Below, piece after piece: positions 1 through 6,363 of a stretch of DNA of 10,684 nt. The stretch comes from JAZFYD01 sp036443405. GTDB taxonomy: Bacteria > Planctomycetota > PLA2. The stretch's first letter is position 1. Every line of letters starts with the position of its first letter. The translations under genes and the position numbers were made by a program. The notes under the pieces are model-generated. The model was not told where the DNA came from and ran no database searches. It saw nothing but the letters and a program-made list of their open reading frames with translations. The stretch spans positions 1-10,684 of the forward strand of contig JAZFYD010000082.1 of assembly GCA_036443405.1 (NCBI GenBank), written 5' to 3'.

Positions 1-836
1 TTCGCATCGCAATGCTGCTGGTCTACTACGGCGCTCCCGGTCTTGCGGGTGAGGAGTGGTCCGCCGGGCAGTTGCGGTTCCGCACCGAGTTGCCGGCGTA
101 CTGGGATCAGCTCGACTCACTCGCCGCGGAGTTGGATCCGGCGACACAGAGTCTCGGCGTGGTGGCGCACAGCATTCGCGCCGTCGGGCTCGAGGACCTC
201 GCAGCCCTGCACGAGGGTGCTCGCGCCCGCGGGTTCGTGTTTCACATGCACGTTGAGGAGCAGAAAAAGGAGATCGCGGACTGTCGTGCGCGCCACGGAC
301 GAACGCCGATGGGGGTGCTGCTCAGCGAGTTGGCGCTGGACGATCGGTTCACGGCCGTGCACTGCACGCACACCGATCCGGAGGGGATGGCGGCGTTTGT
401 CGACGCGGGCGCGAACGTCTGCATCTGTCCGCTCACCGAGGCCAACTTGGGTGACGGCATCGCGGACGTACCCGGGATCCGCGGTGACGGCGGCTCCATC
501 TGCTTGGGCTCCGATTCCAACGCGCGCATTTCGATGCTCGAGGAGGCGCGGTGGCTCGAGTATGTGCAGCGCGTGTCGCGCGAGGAGCGCGGCGTTTGTC
601 TCGACGAATCCGGCGAGCTTGGCCCCGAACTGATGACGATCGCGACAAAGAACGGAGCGCGATCGCTGGGGCTCGCCGCGGGCGCGATCGAAACGGACGC
701 GCTCGCCGATCTGGTGGCCATCGATCTGGATGCGCCGTCGCTTGCCGGTGCCGACAACGCGCTGGCGAACGCACTGATGCTCGGCGCGCGCGACGATGTC
801 GTCGCCGAGGTCTGTGTCGGCGGCCGCTGGCTGTGA
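1..836 (+). CDS. hutF: Formimidoylglutamate deiminase (HutF), 5' end missing
   Basis: Partial gene: the frame is open from base 3 and ends at TGA 834-836, giving about 277 residues of a family that usually has about 450. The missing N-terminal part would hold the first His-x-His metal site of the amidohydrolase barrel. Counting from the Met codon at 12, visible landmarks are a HSIRAV segment (53-58), HMHVEEQKKE (78-87, metal/active-site strand), VHCTH (116-120), CPLTEANLGDGI (139-150) and the metal-binding aspartate in GSDSN (166-170), followed by EEARWLEYVQR. The CP-TEANLGDGI block is characteristic of HutF. Known role of the family: it hydrolyses N-formimidoyl-L-glutamate to N-formyl-L-glutamate and ammonia in histidine breakdown, in the cytoplasm. 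The gene downstream is convergent and so not in its operon; other hut genes would have to lie to the left. A different amidohydrolase (for example a guanine deaminase relative) is less likely. Confidence 0.88.
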   Translation, partial: RIAMLLVYYGAPGLAGEEWSAGQLRFRTELPAYWDQLDSLAAELDPATQSLGVVAHSIRAVGLEDLAALHEGARARGFVFHMHVEEQKKEIADCRARHGRTPMGVLLSELALDDRFTAVHCTHTDPEGMAAFVDAGANVCICPLTEANLGDGIADVPGIRGDGGSICLGSDSNARISMLEEARWLEYVQRVSREERGVCLDESGELGPELMTIATKNGARSLGLAAGAIETDALADLVAIDLDAPSLAGADNALANALMLGARDDVVAEVCVGGRWL

Positions 837-841
837 CGCGG

Positions 842-865
842 GCGCGCTGCCCCGACGGCAGGCGC
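842..865. terminator. Hairpin between convergent hutF and M20 hydrolase genes
   Basis: GCGC (842-845) and CTGCC (847-851) pair with GGCAG (857-861) and GCGC (862-865). This makes a 9-bp stem with one bulged G (846) and a 5-nt loop. It fills most of the 33-bp gap between two convergent stop codons, the expected place for a two-way terminator. No T-run follows on either side, so it may instead protect the 3' ends or act with another factor. Confidence 0.45.
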
Positions 866-869
866 GGGC

Positions 870-2066
870 CTACATCAGGGCGAGCCGGCAGAACAACTCG
901 ACGCCGAGCGCGATCGCGTCGTCGTTGAAGTCGAACGTCGGCGTGTGCAGCCCCGGGTAGGCGTCACGGCTCGACTTCGCCTGGCCGAGCAGGAAGAAAC
1001 AGGCGGGCACTTGCTTTCCGTAGTAGGAGAAATCCTCGCCGACCATGGCGGGCCGCTCGAACACCGGCGCGTTGTTCTTACCGACGACGTCGCGGGCCAC
1101 ACCGAAGAATCGCTCGACGGCGCCCGTGTCGTTGACCGTGACGGGATACCCGTCGCGCCACTCGATCTCGGCCTTGCAACCCATCACGCGCGCCTGCGCC
1201 CCGGCGATGTCGTAGATGCGACGCTTGCCGAACACGCGCGTCTCCGGACTGAGCGTGCGCATCGTGCCCTCGAGCACCGCCTCGTCGGGTAAGACGTTGT
1301 ATGCGGTTCCCGCGTGGAACTTGGCGACGCTCACGACGATCGGATCGACCGGATGCACGTTGCGGCTCACGATCGTCTGCAGCGCGGTGACTACCTGCGC
1401 GCCGGCAACGACCGGATCGCGGCCGAGATGCGGCGCCGCCGCGTGGCACATTTCGCCCTGGATGCGGATGGTGAATGCGTCCGTCGCCGCGAGCAGCGCG
1501 CCGGGTTTGGTCGAGACCTTCCCGAGTTCAAGTTCGGGCCAACCGTGCAGCCCATACATCTCCGTGACGCTCGGGCCGATCACGTTGCCGCCGAGGCAAC
1601 CCTCGTTGACCATGCGCTCGCCACCCGCGCCGCCTTCCTCCGCAGGCTGAAAGAACAGCTTCACCGGCCGCGGCAGCCCCTCGCCTTCCGAGATGTGACG
1701 AAGCACGCGCGAGGCTCCGAGCAGGATCGTCGTGTGCCCGTCGTGGCCGCAGGCGTGCATCTTGCCCGCTTCGCGCGACGCGTAGGGCAAGTCGGTCTGC
1801 TCCAGGATCGGGAGCGCGTCCATGTCCGCGCGCAGTGCCACGCAGCGCGCCTCGTCTTTGCCGGGGATGAAACCGAGCACGCCGGTCCCGCCGGCGAGGC
1901 CGCCCTTGTAGGAGATGCCCGCCTTGTCGAGTTCGTGCTTCACGACACCGCTGGTGCGCTGCTCCTCGTACTTGAGTTCGGGGTGCGCGTGCAGGTCGTG
2001 TCGAATCTCGAGCAGGGAGGGAAGCTCCTGTTCGATCGCGGCCCGGAGGTCCTTGGTCGACGCCAT
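870..2066 (-). CDS. M20 family metallo-amidohydrolase (aminoacylase/hippurate hydrolase type)
   Basis: 398 residues from the ATG at 2066. The frame is open upstream to a GTG at 2117, but the region after the ATG matches the family start (EIRHDLHAHPEL), and the longer version would use up the divergent promoter region. Family motifs in order: ALRADMDALP (77-86), HACGHDGH (104-111), QPAEEGGAGG (140-149), GLHGWP (172-177), MVGEDFSYY (341-349) and LHTPTFDFND (373-382). Expected two-metal ligands are Cys106, His108, Glu144, His174 and His374, with Glu143 as the general base. The dimerisation domain spans about 185-300. The usual GKGGHAA-type stretch reads GEMCHAA here. Family members remove acyl or aromatic acyl groups from amino acids (hippurate, IAA-amino acids, N-acetylated amino acids). 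The substrate cannot be read from sequence. There is no Shine-Dalgarno site; see the -10 element at 2073-2078. Confidence 0.9.
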   Translation of the reverse strand: MASTKDLRAAIEQELPSLLEIRHDLHAHPELKYEEQRTSGVVKHELDKAGISYKGGLAGGTGVLGFIPGKDEARCVALRADMDALPILEQTDLPYASREAGKMHACGHDGHTTILLGASRVLRHISEGEGLPRPVKLFFQPAEEGGAGGERMVNEGCLGGNVIGPSVTEMYGLHGWPELELGKVSTKPGALLAATDAFTIRIQGEMCHAAAPHLGRDPVVAGAQVVTALQTIVSRNVHPVDPIVVSVAKFHAGTAYNVLPDEAVLEGTMRTLSPETRVFGKRRIYDIAGAQARVMGCKAEIEWRDGYPVTVNDTGAVERFFGVARDVVGKNNAPVFERPAMVGEDFSYYGKQVPACFFLLGQAKSSRDAYPGLHTPTFDFNDDAIALGVELFCRLALM

Positions 2067-2072
2067 GCGCGC

Positions 2073-2078
2073 ACTATA
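2073..2078 (-). promoter_or_regulatory. -10 element of M20 gene, leaderless spacing
   Basis: On the minus strand this reads TATAGT (5 of 6 to TATAAT) and ends 6 nt before the ATG at 2066, so transcription would start at or next to the start codon. No good -35 lies 16-18 nt upstream. It sits in the 61-bp region (2067-2127) between two divergent genes. On the plus strand the same region has TACACT (2109-2114), a possible -10 for the gene at 2128. Confidence 0.4.
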
Positions 2079-2127
2079 GCTTGTGGAGAAAGATCGCCCT
2101 TTGGCAGCTACACTCACGATCGTTTCG

Positions 2128-2775
2128 ATGAACTACTTCGCGCACGGCGTGGGCTCGTTCGGCGATCCGTACCGATTGGCGGGAACCGCGGTACCGGATT
2201 GGATCCGTGCCAGCGACCGCCGCAGCCGTTTGCGGCCGGAGCGGTTGGACGGAGAGGCTGGACTCGTAGCGTCACTCGCGGCGGGCATCCGCCGCCATTT
2301 CGAGGATGACCGCTGGTTCCACCAGACCGCCGCGTTCCACGAGGTGTCCCGCGACCTCACGCGACGGGTCGTCGCTCTCGAACCGGACAACCGGCACATG
2401 CGCGCCTTCTTTTTGGGCCACGTGCTTTTGGAGTTGCTTCTGGACGCTTGCCTCATCGAACGCGAGCCCGAGAGTCTGCCGCGTTACTACGAGGCGCTTG
2501 CGCAGGCGGATGCCGGTGAGATCGGCCGGGCCGTGGCCGGGTGGAGCGAGCCGGCGGCGGAGCGCTTGGGCCGGTTCATGGAGCTGTTTCTCCAGGAGCG
2601 GTTCCTATTTGACTATCTGGATAATCAAAAACTCGTGCACCGGTTCTCCCAGGTCGCCCGCCGCGCGGGGCTCGAGCGCGTTCCGGACGGATTGGTGGGG
2701 TTGTTGCCGGAGGCGCGGGAGTTGGTTCGTGCGGCGACCGACGCGCTGATGACCGGAGGCGAGGGCGCGGGCTAG
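2128..2775 (+). CDS. Uncharacterised AcpH-like (ACP phosphodiesterase-like) helical hydrolase
   Basis: 215 residues from ATG 2128. The frame is open from 2083, but the conserved-looking start MNYFAHG is at 2128. The protein looks all-helical and rich in Arg, Glu and Leu, with no signal peptide. Candidate metal or catalytic residues are His6, Asp24 (in AGTAVPDW), His57, Asp60/61, His65 and the GHVLLELLLD block (His98, Glu102, Asp106). The start MN-(aromatic)-x-AH, the G..-PD turn, the H..DD..H cluster and a later H-E-D helix recall the layout of AcpH/DUF479, which removes phosphopantetheine from acyl carrier protein. Overall similarity is low, so this is a fold-level guess. I believe similar MNYFAH proteins exist in Planctomycetes, but cannot check it here. 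The function is unknown. It is divergent from the M20 gene and its TAG stop overlaps the stop of the convergent peptidase gene. No Shine-Dalgarno site is visible. Confidence 0.75.
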   Translation: MNYFAHGVGSFGDPYRLAGTAVPDWIRASDRRSRLRPERLDGEAGLVASLAAGIRRHFEDDRWFHQTAAFHEVSRDLTRRVVALEPDNRHMRAFFLGHVLLELLLDACLIEREPESLPRYYEALAQADAGEIGRAVAGWSEPAAERLGRFMELFLQERFLFDYLDNQKLVHRFSQVARRAGLERVPDGLVGLLPEARELVRAATDALMTGGEGAG

Positions 2776-4007
2776 CTCTTCAGCTTCACCGACGCGCTGC
2801 GAATCTGGCCTTTCTGATTGAACTCGAGGCGTTCGTGTCCGTGGCGCTTCACGGTTGCTCCGGACTCGTCGGTTGCGGTCATCTCGAAGTCGAAGGAGAC
2901 GGCGCCCTTGGTGTCTTCGTTGTAGTCCTCGACCGTCCAGTGCGCGCCCGGGAAGCGCGCGAACAAGGCGCGCATCATCTGGTCGATGGCTTCCTTGCCG
3001 CGGTGAACAACGCCGTCTTCGGAAGATACGAACGTCGCATCAGGCGCGTACATCGTGAGCAGCGCGTCGACGTCGCCGGCGTTCGCGAATTCGAAGTATC
3101 GCTTGGAGGTCGCAATCCGCCGGGAACCCTCATCGTCGTTTGCGCTGCTCGCGGTGCCGCCGCCTTCGACCTCGGCGTAGTCGGCTTCGATCGCCGCCTC
3201 GTACTGCGCCCTTCGCCGCCGGACGCGGAGCATCAGGCTGATCGCGATCCCGAGCAGAACGAGTTGCAACAAGATTGCAACCGCGCCGCCCATGGATGAC
3301 ATCGCGCGTACGGCCGACATGCATTCCGCAGCCAACTCGTCACCCCATAGGAGTGCGATCAGACCGCCCAGGCCGAGCGCTGGGCCGAACGGGAAGTGCG
3401 GCGAGTTTTTGAGCTTGGTGTAGACGATTCCGATGACGAGGCCGCACAGAACGCCGGGCACCAACGCGAACAGGACGAGCTTCGGGCCGAGGAACGCGCC
3501 CATGAGCCCGATGAGCTTGCTGTCGCCCATGCCCATGACATCCATTCCGGCCAGTGCGCCCATCCCCCGGCGGATTCCCTCGAGCGCCAAGAATCCCGCG
3601 ACCATTCCGGTCAGGGAGAGGACGAAGCCACCGACCGCGTCGGCGGAAACGTCGAGCAGCGCGCCTTGATTGAAAAAACCGTGGATGTCTTTCGGGAACG
3701 CAATGGAACAGACGACGCCGATTGCGGCTCCGCCAAGGGTCACCTTGTCCGGGATGAGTTTCACCAGGAGGTCGGTCGCGGTGACGGCGGCGAGGAGGAG
3801 CACAAACGCGTACCACGTGAACGCCGACAAAGTGAAACCGAATCGCGCATGCACGCCCATGAACGCGAGGGCGGTCAGGATCTCGAACCAGAAGAACCGG
3901 CTCTCGAGTTTCCGGTCGGTCACGCCGGCCAGTTGCGACGCGCGCGTGCGCACCGCGTAGCCCGATGCGGCTCCGGCCAGGGCGAAGACTAGGAAAAGCG
4001 GGTCCAT
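2772..4007 (-). CDS. Type IV prepilin peptidase (A24) fused to a SnoaL/NTF2-like domain
   Basis: 411 residues from ATG 4007. Residues 1-222 form an A24 aspartic membrane protease. It has several hydrophobic segments, the first catalytic Asp79 in ATDLLVKLIPD (77-87), the second Asp162 in GMGDSKLIG (159-167), and the FPFGPALGLGG stretch (205-215) typical of PilD/GspO C-termini. The Cys-rich N-terminal methyltransferase insert of classic PilD is absent (no CxxC pairs), so it may only cut leader peptides. A further membrane segment (about 240-261) ends in RVRRRR, which suggests the rest is cytoplasmic. An acidic linker (265-297) leads to a SnoaL/DUF4440-like domain (298-411) with KRYFEFANAGDVDALLTMYAPDATF and a GKEAIDQMM helix. 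NTF2-like domains bind small hydrophobic ligands or serve as protein-protein modules; its role here is not known. The frame is continuous. No pilin gene is nearby. Confidence 0.88.
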   Translation of the reverse strand: MDPLFLVFALAGAASGYAVRTRASQLAGVTDRKLESRFFWFEILTALAFMGVHARFGFTLSAFTWYAFVLLLAAVTATDLLVKLIPDKVTLGGAAIGVVCSIAFPKDIHGFFNQGALLDVSADAVGGFVLSLTGMVAGFLALEGIRRGMGALAGMDVMGMGDSKLIGLMGAFLGPKLVLFALVPGVLCGLVIGIVYTKLKNSPHFPFGPALGLGGLIALLWGDELAAECMSAVRAMSSMGGAVAILLQLVLLGIAISLMLRVRRRRAQYEAAIEADYAEVEGGGTASSANDDEGSRRIATSKRYFEFANAGDVDALLTMYAPDATFVSSEDGVVHRGKEAIDQMMRALFARFPGAHWTVEDYNEDTKGAVSFDFEMTATDESGATVKRHGHERLEFNQKGQIRSASVKLKS

Positions 4008-4046
4008 GAGGATCCGGATCGGCGGATTGGGCCGAACCGCGGCGGC

Positions 4047-4052
4047 ATTTTA
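4047..4052 (-). promoter_or_regulatory. Possible -10 of the prepilin peptidase gene
   Basis: On the minus strand this reads TAAAAT (5 of 6 to TATAAT) in an otherwise very GC-rich stretch, 39 nt before the ATG. The -35 region is not convincing. The leader would hold the palindrome GATCCGGATC (4011-4020). Confidence 0.35.
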
Positions 4053-4116
4053 TCGGCGGCTTCCCGCGGCATCCGAAGCGCCTGGAGTCTTTTTCCCCGT
4101 TTCAGGGTGATGGGTC

Positions 4117-4144
4117 TTGACTCCTTCTACAGCTGTAGTAGTTT
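4117..4144 (+). promoter_or_regulatory. Promoter of the BlaI/M56 operon
   Basis: TTGACT (4117-4122, 5 of 6 to the -35 consensus) is followed after 16 bp by TAGTTT (4139-4144, weak -10). The -10 ends 6 nt before the ATG at 4151 and there is no Shine-Dalgarno site, so the transcript may be leaderless. The BlaI-type palindrome occupies the spacer. Confidence 0.5.
4127..4138. promoter_or_regulatory. BlaI/MecI-type operator
   Basis: CTACAGCTGTAG is a perfect 12-bp palindrome. It contains TACA-N2-TGTA, the core known for operators of BlaI/MecI repressors. It lies between the -35 and -10 of the promoter for the BlaI-type gene that starts 12 bp downstream, a position where bound repressor would block RNA polymerase. 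By eye I found no second TACA-N2-TGTA site in the window. Confidence 0.7.
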
Positions 4145-4150
4145 GCCGCC

Positions 4151-4537
4151 ATGCGATTGAGCGGCGCCGAGTGGAAGGTCATGTCGGTCGTTTGGGACCG
4201 CGGGACCGCCAGCGCACGCGACGTTCTCGACGTGCTCGAGGCTGAGACCGAGTGGGCCTACACGACCGTGAAGACCATCCTCGCGCGTCTCGCGGGCAAG
4301 GGTGCGCTCGCGGTGGAGATGCGCGGCAATACGAGCGAATACCAGGCGAAGGTCACTCAGGAGGAAGCCCGCCAATCCGCGCTGCTTTCCCTGGCCGATT
4401 CCGCGTTTGAAGGCTCGCTCTCGCCGATGCTCCACTTTCTCGCGAACCGGGACTCGATCTCCAAGAAGGACCGCGAGGAGCTGATCGCGTTGCTCGAAGC
4501 GAAGCCGGGCCGCCCGGGACGAAAGGGAGGCCGATGA
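4151..4537 (+). CDS. BlaI/MecI/CopY-family winged-helix repressor
   Basis: 128 residues, full length for the family. The winged helix covers about 1-75: LSGAEWKVMSVVWDRG at the start, the recognition region in EWAYTTVKTILARLAGKGAL, and a wing with EMRGNTSEYQAKVT. The C-terminal part (about 78-120) is the dimerisation helix pair. The tail is basic (KPGRPGRKGGR). In the known systems the dimer binds a TACA-N2-TGTA operator and is destroyed after the partner M56 protease senses a signal. Here the partner follows directly, its ATG overlapping this TGA (4534-4537), and the operator sits in the promoter, so autoregulation is likely. No Shine-Dalgarno site precedes the ATG. Confidence 0.9.
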   Translation: MRLSGAEWKVMSVVWDRGTASARDVLDVLEAETEWAYTTVKTILARLAGKGALAVEMRGNTSEYQAKVTQEEARQSALLSLADSAFEGSLSPMLHFLANRDSISKKDREELIALLEAKPGRPGRKGGR

Positions 4538-5658
4538 CCGGACTCCTCGAGAGCTTCGCGCAGACCTGGTGGGGCTGGATCGGGCCCATGAGCCTGCAGA
4601 TCGCGCTGCTCGCGCTCGTGATCGTTTGCGTGGATCGCCTGGCTGCCCGACGGGTCTGGCCGCAACTGCGTCATGCACTCTGGCTGCTCGTGCCGCTCAA
4701 ACTGCTGCTGCCCACGACCCTCGCGTCCCCGGTGGGGGTGGGCGAGATCGTGTCGATGGCGGCGGCGCCGGCGGTGGATTCCGCGGGTGCCGACCTCGCC
4801 ATCGCTGGTTCTTCCAATGCGTGGCCGCTCGGCCTGGGCGCGATCTGGGCCACCGGGCTGATCGTACTTTGCGCGGCGGCCTGGTGGCGGCGGCGCGTGC
4901 ACCGGCGGCGGCTCGAGTCCGTTTCGGTTGCGACCCCCGCGTGGGTGCACGAGGCGGTCCGTGATGCAGCGCGTTCGCTCGGTCTGCGCCGCGAGCCGCG
5001 CGTGCTGCTTTCGTTCGCCGTGGCTTCGCCGGCGGTGACCGGCGTTCTGCGTCCGGTGGTGTTGTTGCCGGGCGATCTGGCCGCCGCGCGTCGGACGCGC
5101 CTCGTCGATCACGCCCTCTTGCACGAGCTGGCGCACGTGCGCCGCCGCGATCTGCTGTGGCAGGCGGCGTTCGACCTCGCCAGCGCAGTGTTTTGGTTTC
5201 ACCCCATGCTGTGGATCGCGCGCTCCCGTTCGCGGGACCTCCGCGAGCTTTGCTGCGACGCGACCGTGGCCGCGACGCTCGGCGATCGCGCGCCGGAGTA
5301 TCGCGACACGCTGCTCGACGCCGCGCGTGAAATGGTGACCGGGGCGCCCGGTGGTGTCGCACTCGGGTTTCTCGGTGGCGGCTGCCACGTCTTGTCCCGG
5401 CTCCGCTGGCTCGACCGCGGCAGTTGGCGACGGCCGGTTCGCCGGCGCGCGGCCAGCATCGCCGCTATCGTCGTGATGGCCGCCTGCGTGTTGCCGATGG
5501 GCCACGCCTCGATCGTGCCCGCTTCCGTGACGTCGCACGAAGCCGAAATCGCGTCCGCGCGCGAACGGTTGCGCGCCGCGATCGAAGAGGGCAGCTCGTT
5601 GCGCATCCGCTACGCCGCCCAATACGTGATGAATCTCGAAGCCGCCGACACACGCTGA
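4534..5658 (+). CDS. M56 (BlaR1-type) membrane metalloprotease without penicillin sensor domain
   Basis: 374 residues. An AAGGGAGG ribosome site (4523-4530) precedes the overlapping ATG. Membrane segments lie at about 17-33, 46-64, 98-117, 205-228 and 306-326. The zinc protease motif HELAH is at 197-201 (His197, Glu198, His201), with the third ligand probably Glu238 in LRELCCDATVA (237-247). After the fifth segment only about 48 residues remain, ending in a charged helix. The large penicillin-binding domain of BlaR1/MecR1 (about 250 residues) is missing. Known M56 proteins cleave themselves and then cause BlaI to be degraded. Here the trigger is unknown and could be sensed by the membrane part, the periplasmic loop (about 65-97) or a partner such as the secreted product of the next gene. 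Confidence 0.88.
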   Translation: MTGLLESFAQTWWGWIGPMSLQIALLALVIVCVDRLAARRVWPQLRHALWLLVPLKLLLPTTLASPVGVGEIVSMAAAPAVDSAGADLAIAGSSNAWPLGLGAIWATGLIVLCAAAWWRRRVHRRRLESVSVATPAWVHEAVRDAARSLGLRREPRVLLSFAVASPAVTGVLRPVVLLPGDLAAARRTRLVDHALLHELAHVRRRDLLWQAAFDLASAVFWFHPMLWIARSRSRDLRELCCDATVAATLGDRAPEYRDTLLDAAREMVTGAPGGVALGFLGGGCHVLSRLRWLDRGSWRRPVRRRAASIAAIVVMAACVLPMGHASIVPASVTSHEAEIASARERLRAAIEEGSSLRIRYAAQYVMNLEAADTR

Positions 5659-5696
5659 TGCCGGCCGTTTTTCCAAGAACCGCAAAGGACGTTGTC

Positions 5697-6308
5697 ATGA
5701 AACTGCGCAATATCGGTGTCTACTCCGCGATCGCCGCGATCTGTTTTGGTGGCCTCGCCATCTCCCAGGAACCGCCGCAAGGCGAAAACGAGGACATGGC
5801 CAAGATGATGGCCGCGTCCATGGCCGTTCGAAGTCCGGGCGAACATCACAAGGCGATGGAGTACTTCCTCGGCAAGTGGAACGTCGAGATCACGATGAAG
5901 GGCTTTGGCGCCCAGCCGGACATGACGTCGAAGGGTGTCGCCGAATTCAAGTGGCTCATCGCGGGGCGTTGGATGGCTCAGGACCTCAACGCACAGATGG
6001 GGGGGATGCCCTACCGGAGCTACAGCATCGCCGGCTTCGACAACGTGAAGAAGAAGTTCGTGACGACGGTCGTGAACAACATGGATACGGCGATGCTCCG
6101 CGTCGAGGGCACCGTCGTCGATCCCACCGGCAAGATCAACGCCCAGTACGGCACGCTCGACGAGTACCTCACCGACGAACACGACAAACCGTTCCGGACC
6201 GTGACCAAGAAGACGGACGACGATCACTTCGTGCTGGAAATCTGGGATCTCGGCATCGGCGAGAACGGCAAGATCGTGATGCTGTTCGACTACGCACGCA
6301 TCAAGTAG
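5697..6308 (+). CDS. Secreted DUF1579 family protein
   Basis: 203 residues from ATG 5697, preceded at 7 nt by AAAGGA (5684-5689). The frame is open further upstream, but that part overlaps the M56 gene and has no protein-like character. A signal peptide is clear: MKLRN, hydrophobic 6-19, then a likely cut near LAISQ-EPP. A Met-rich segment follows (DMAKMMAASMAV, 33-44). The DUF1579 domain begins at about 50 with HHKAMEYFLGKWNVEITM and has FKWLIAGRWMAQDLNAQMGGMPYRSYSIAGFDNVKKKFV, then antiparallel-strand repeats to FVLEIWDLGIGENGKIVMLFDYARIK. DUF1579 looks like a lipocalin/FABP-like barrel of unknown function. It lies 38 bp after the M56 gene in the same direction and is probably in the same operon, possibly as its periplasmic output or sensor. 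Confidence 0.87.
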   Translation: MKLRNIGVYSAIAAICFGGLAISQEPPQGENEDMAKMMAASMAVRSPGEHHKAMEYFLGKWNVEITMKGFGAQPDMTSKGVAEFKWLIAGRWMAQDLNAQMGGMPYRSYSIAGFDNVKKKFVTTVVNNMDTAMLRVEGTVVDPTGKINAQYGTLDEYLTDEHDKPFRTVTKKTDDDHFVLEIWDLGIGENGKIVMLFDYARIK

Positions 6309-6322
6309 CGCGGCCGCGGTGA

Positions 6323-6363
6323 GCGGACACCGATACCATGCAACCAATGGAATCGGTGTCCGC
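6323..6363 (+). repeat. 41-nt imperfect palindrome over the start of the SnoaL-like gene
   Basis: GCGGACACCGAT (6323-6334) pairs perfectly with ATCGGTGTCCGC (6352-6363). After one A-A mismatch, CCAT (6336-6339) pairs with ATGG (6347-6350), leaving a 7-nt loop. That is 16 paired positions. It starts 15 nt after the DUF1579 stop, so it may end or protect that transcript. It also holds both in-frame ATG codons (6338, 6347) of the next gene in its inner stem, so it could limit that gene's translation. No T-run follows. Confidence 0.8.

Noticed and set aside
2067..2117. Longer N-terminus for the M20 protein from GTG 2117
   Set aside because: The added residues lack family similarity and would leave almost no space for the divergent promoters; the ATG at 2066 has a well placed -10.
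1314..2309. A 331-codon plus-strand frame opposite the M20 gene
   Set aside because: Antisense shadow of a gene carrying all M20 motifs, and it runs into the next real gene in another frame.
4008..4126. Repeated CCGCGG (4037-4042 and 4064-4069) as an operator pair
   Set aside because: Six-base GC-only palindromes are expected by chance at this base composition and there is no further symmetry around them.
4357..5685. A 442-codon minus-strand frame opposite the BlaI/M56 genes
   Set aside because: Low-complexity Arg/Pro/His-rich product with no domain, opposite two genes with intact catalytic and DNA-binding motifs.
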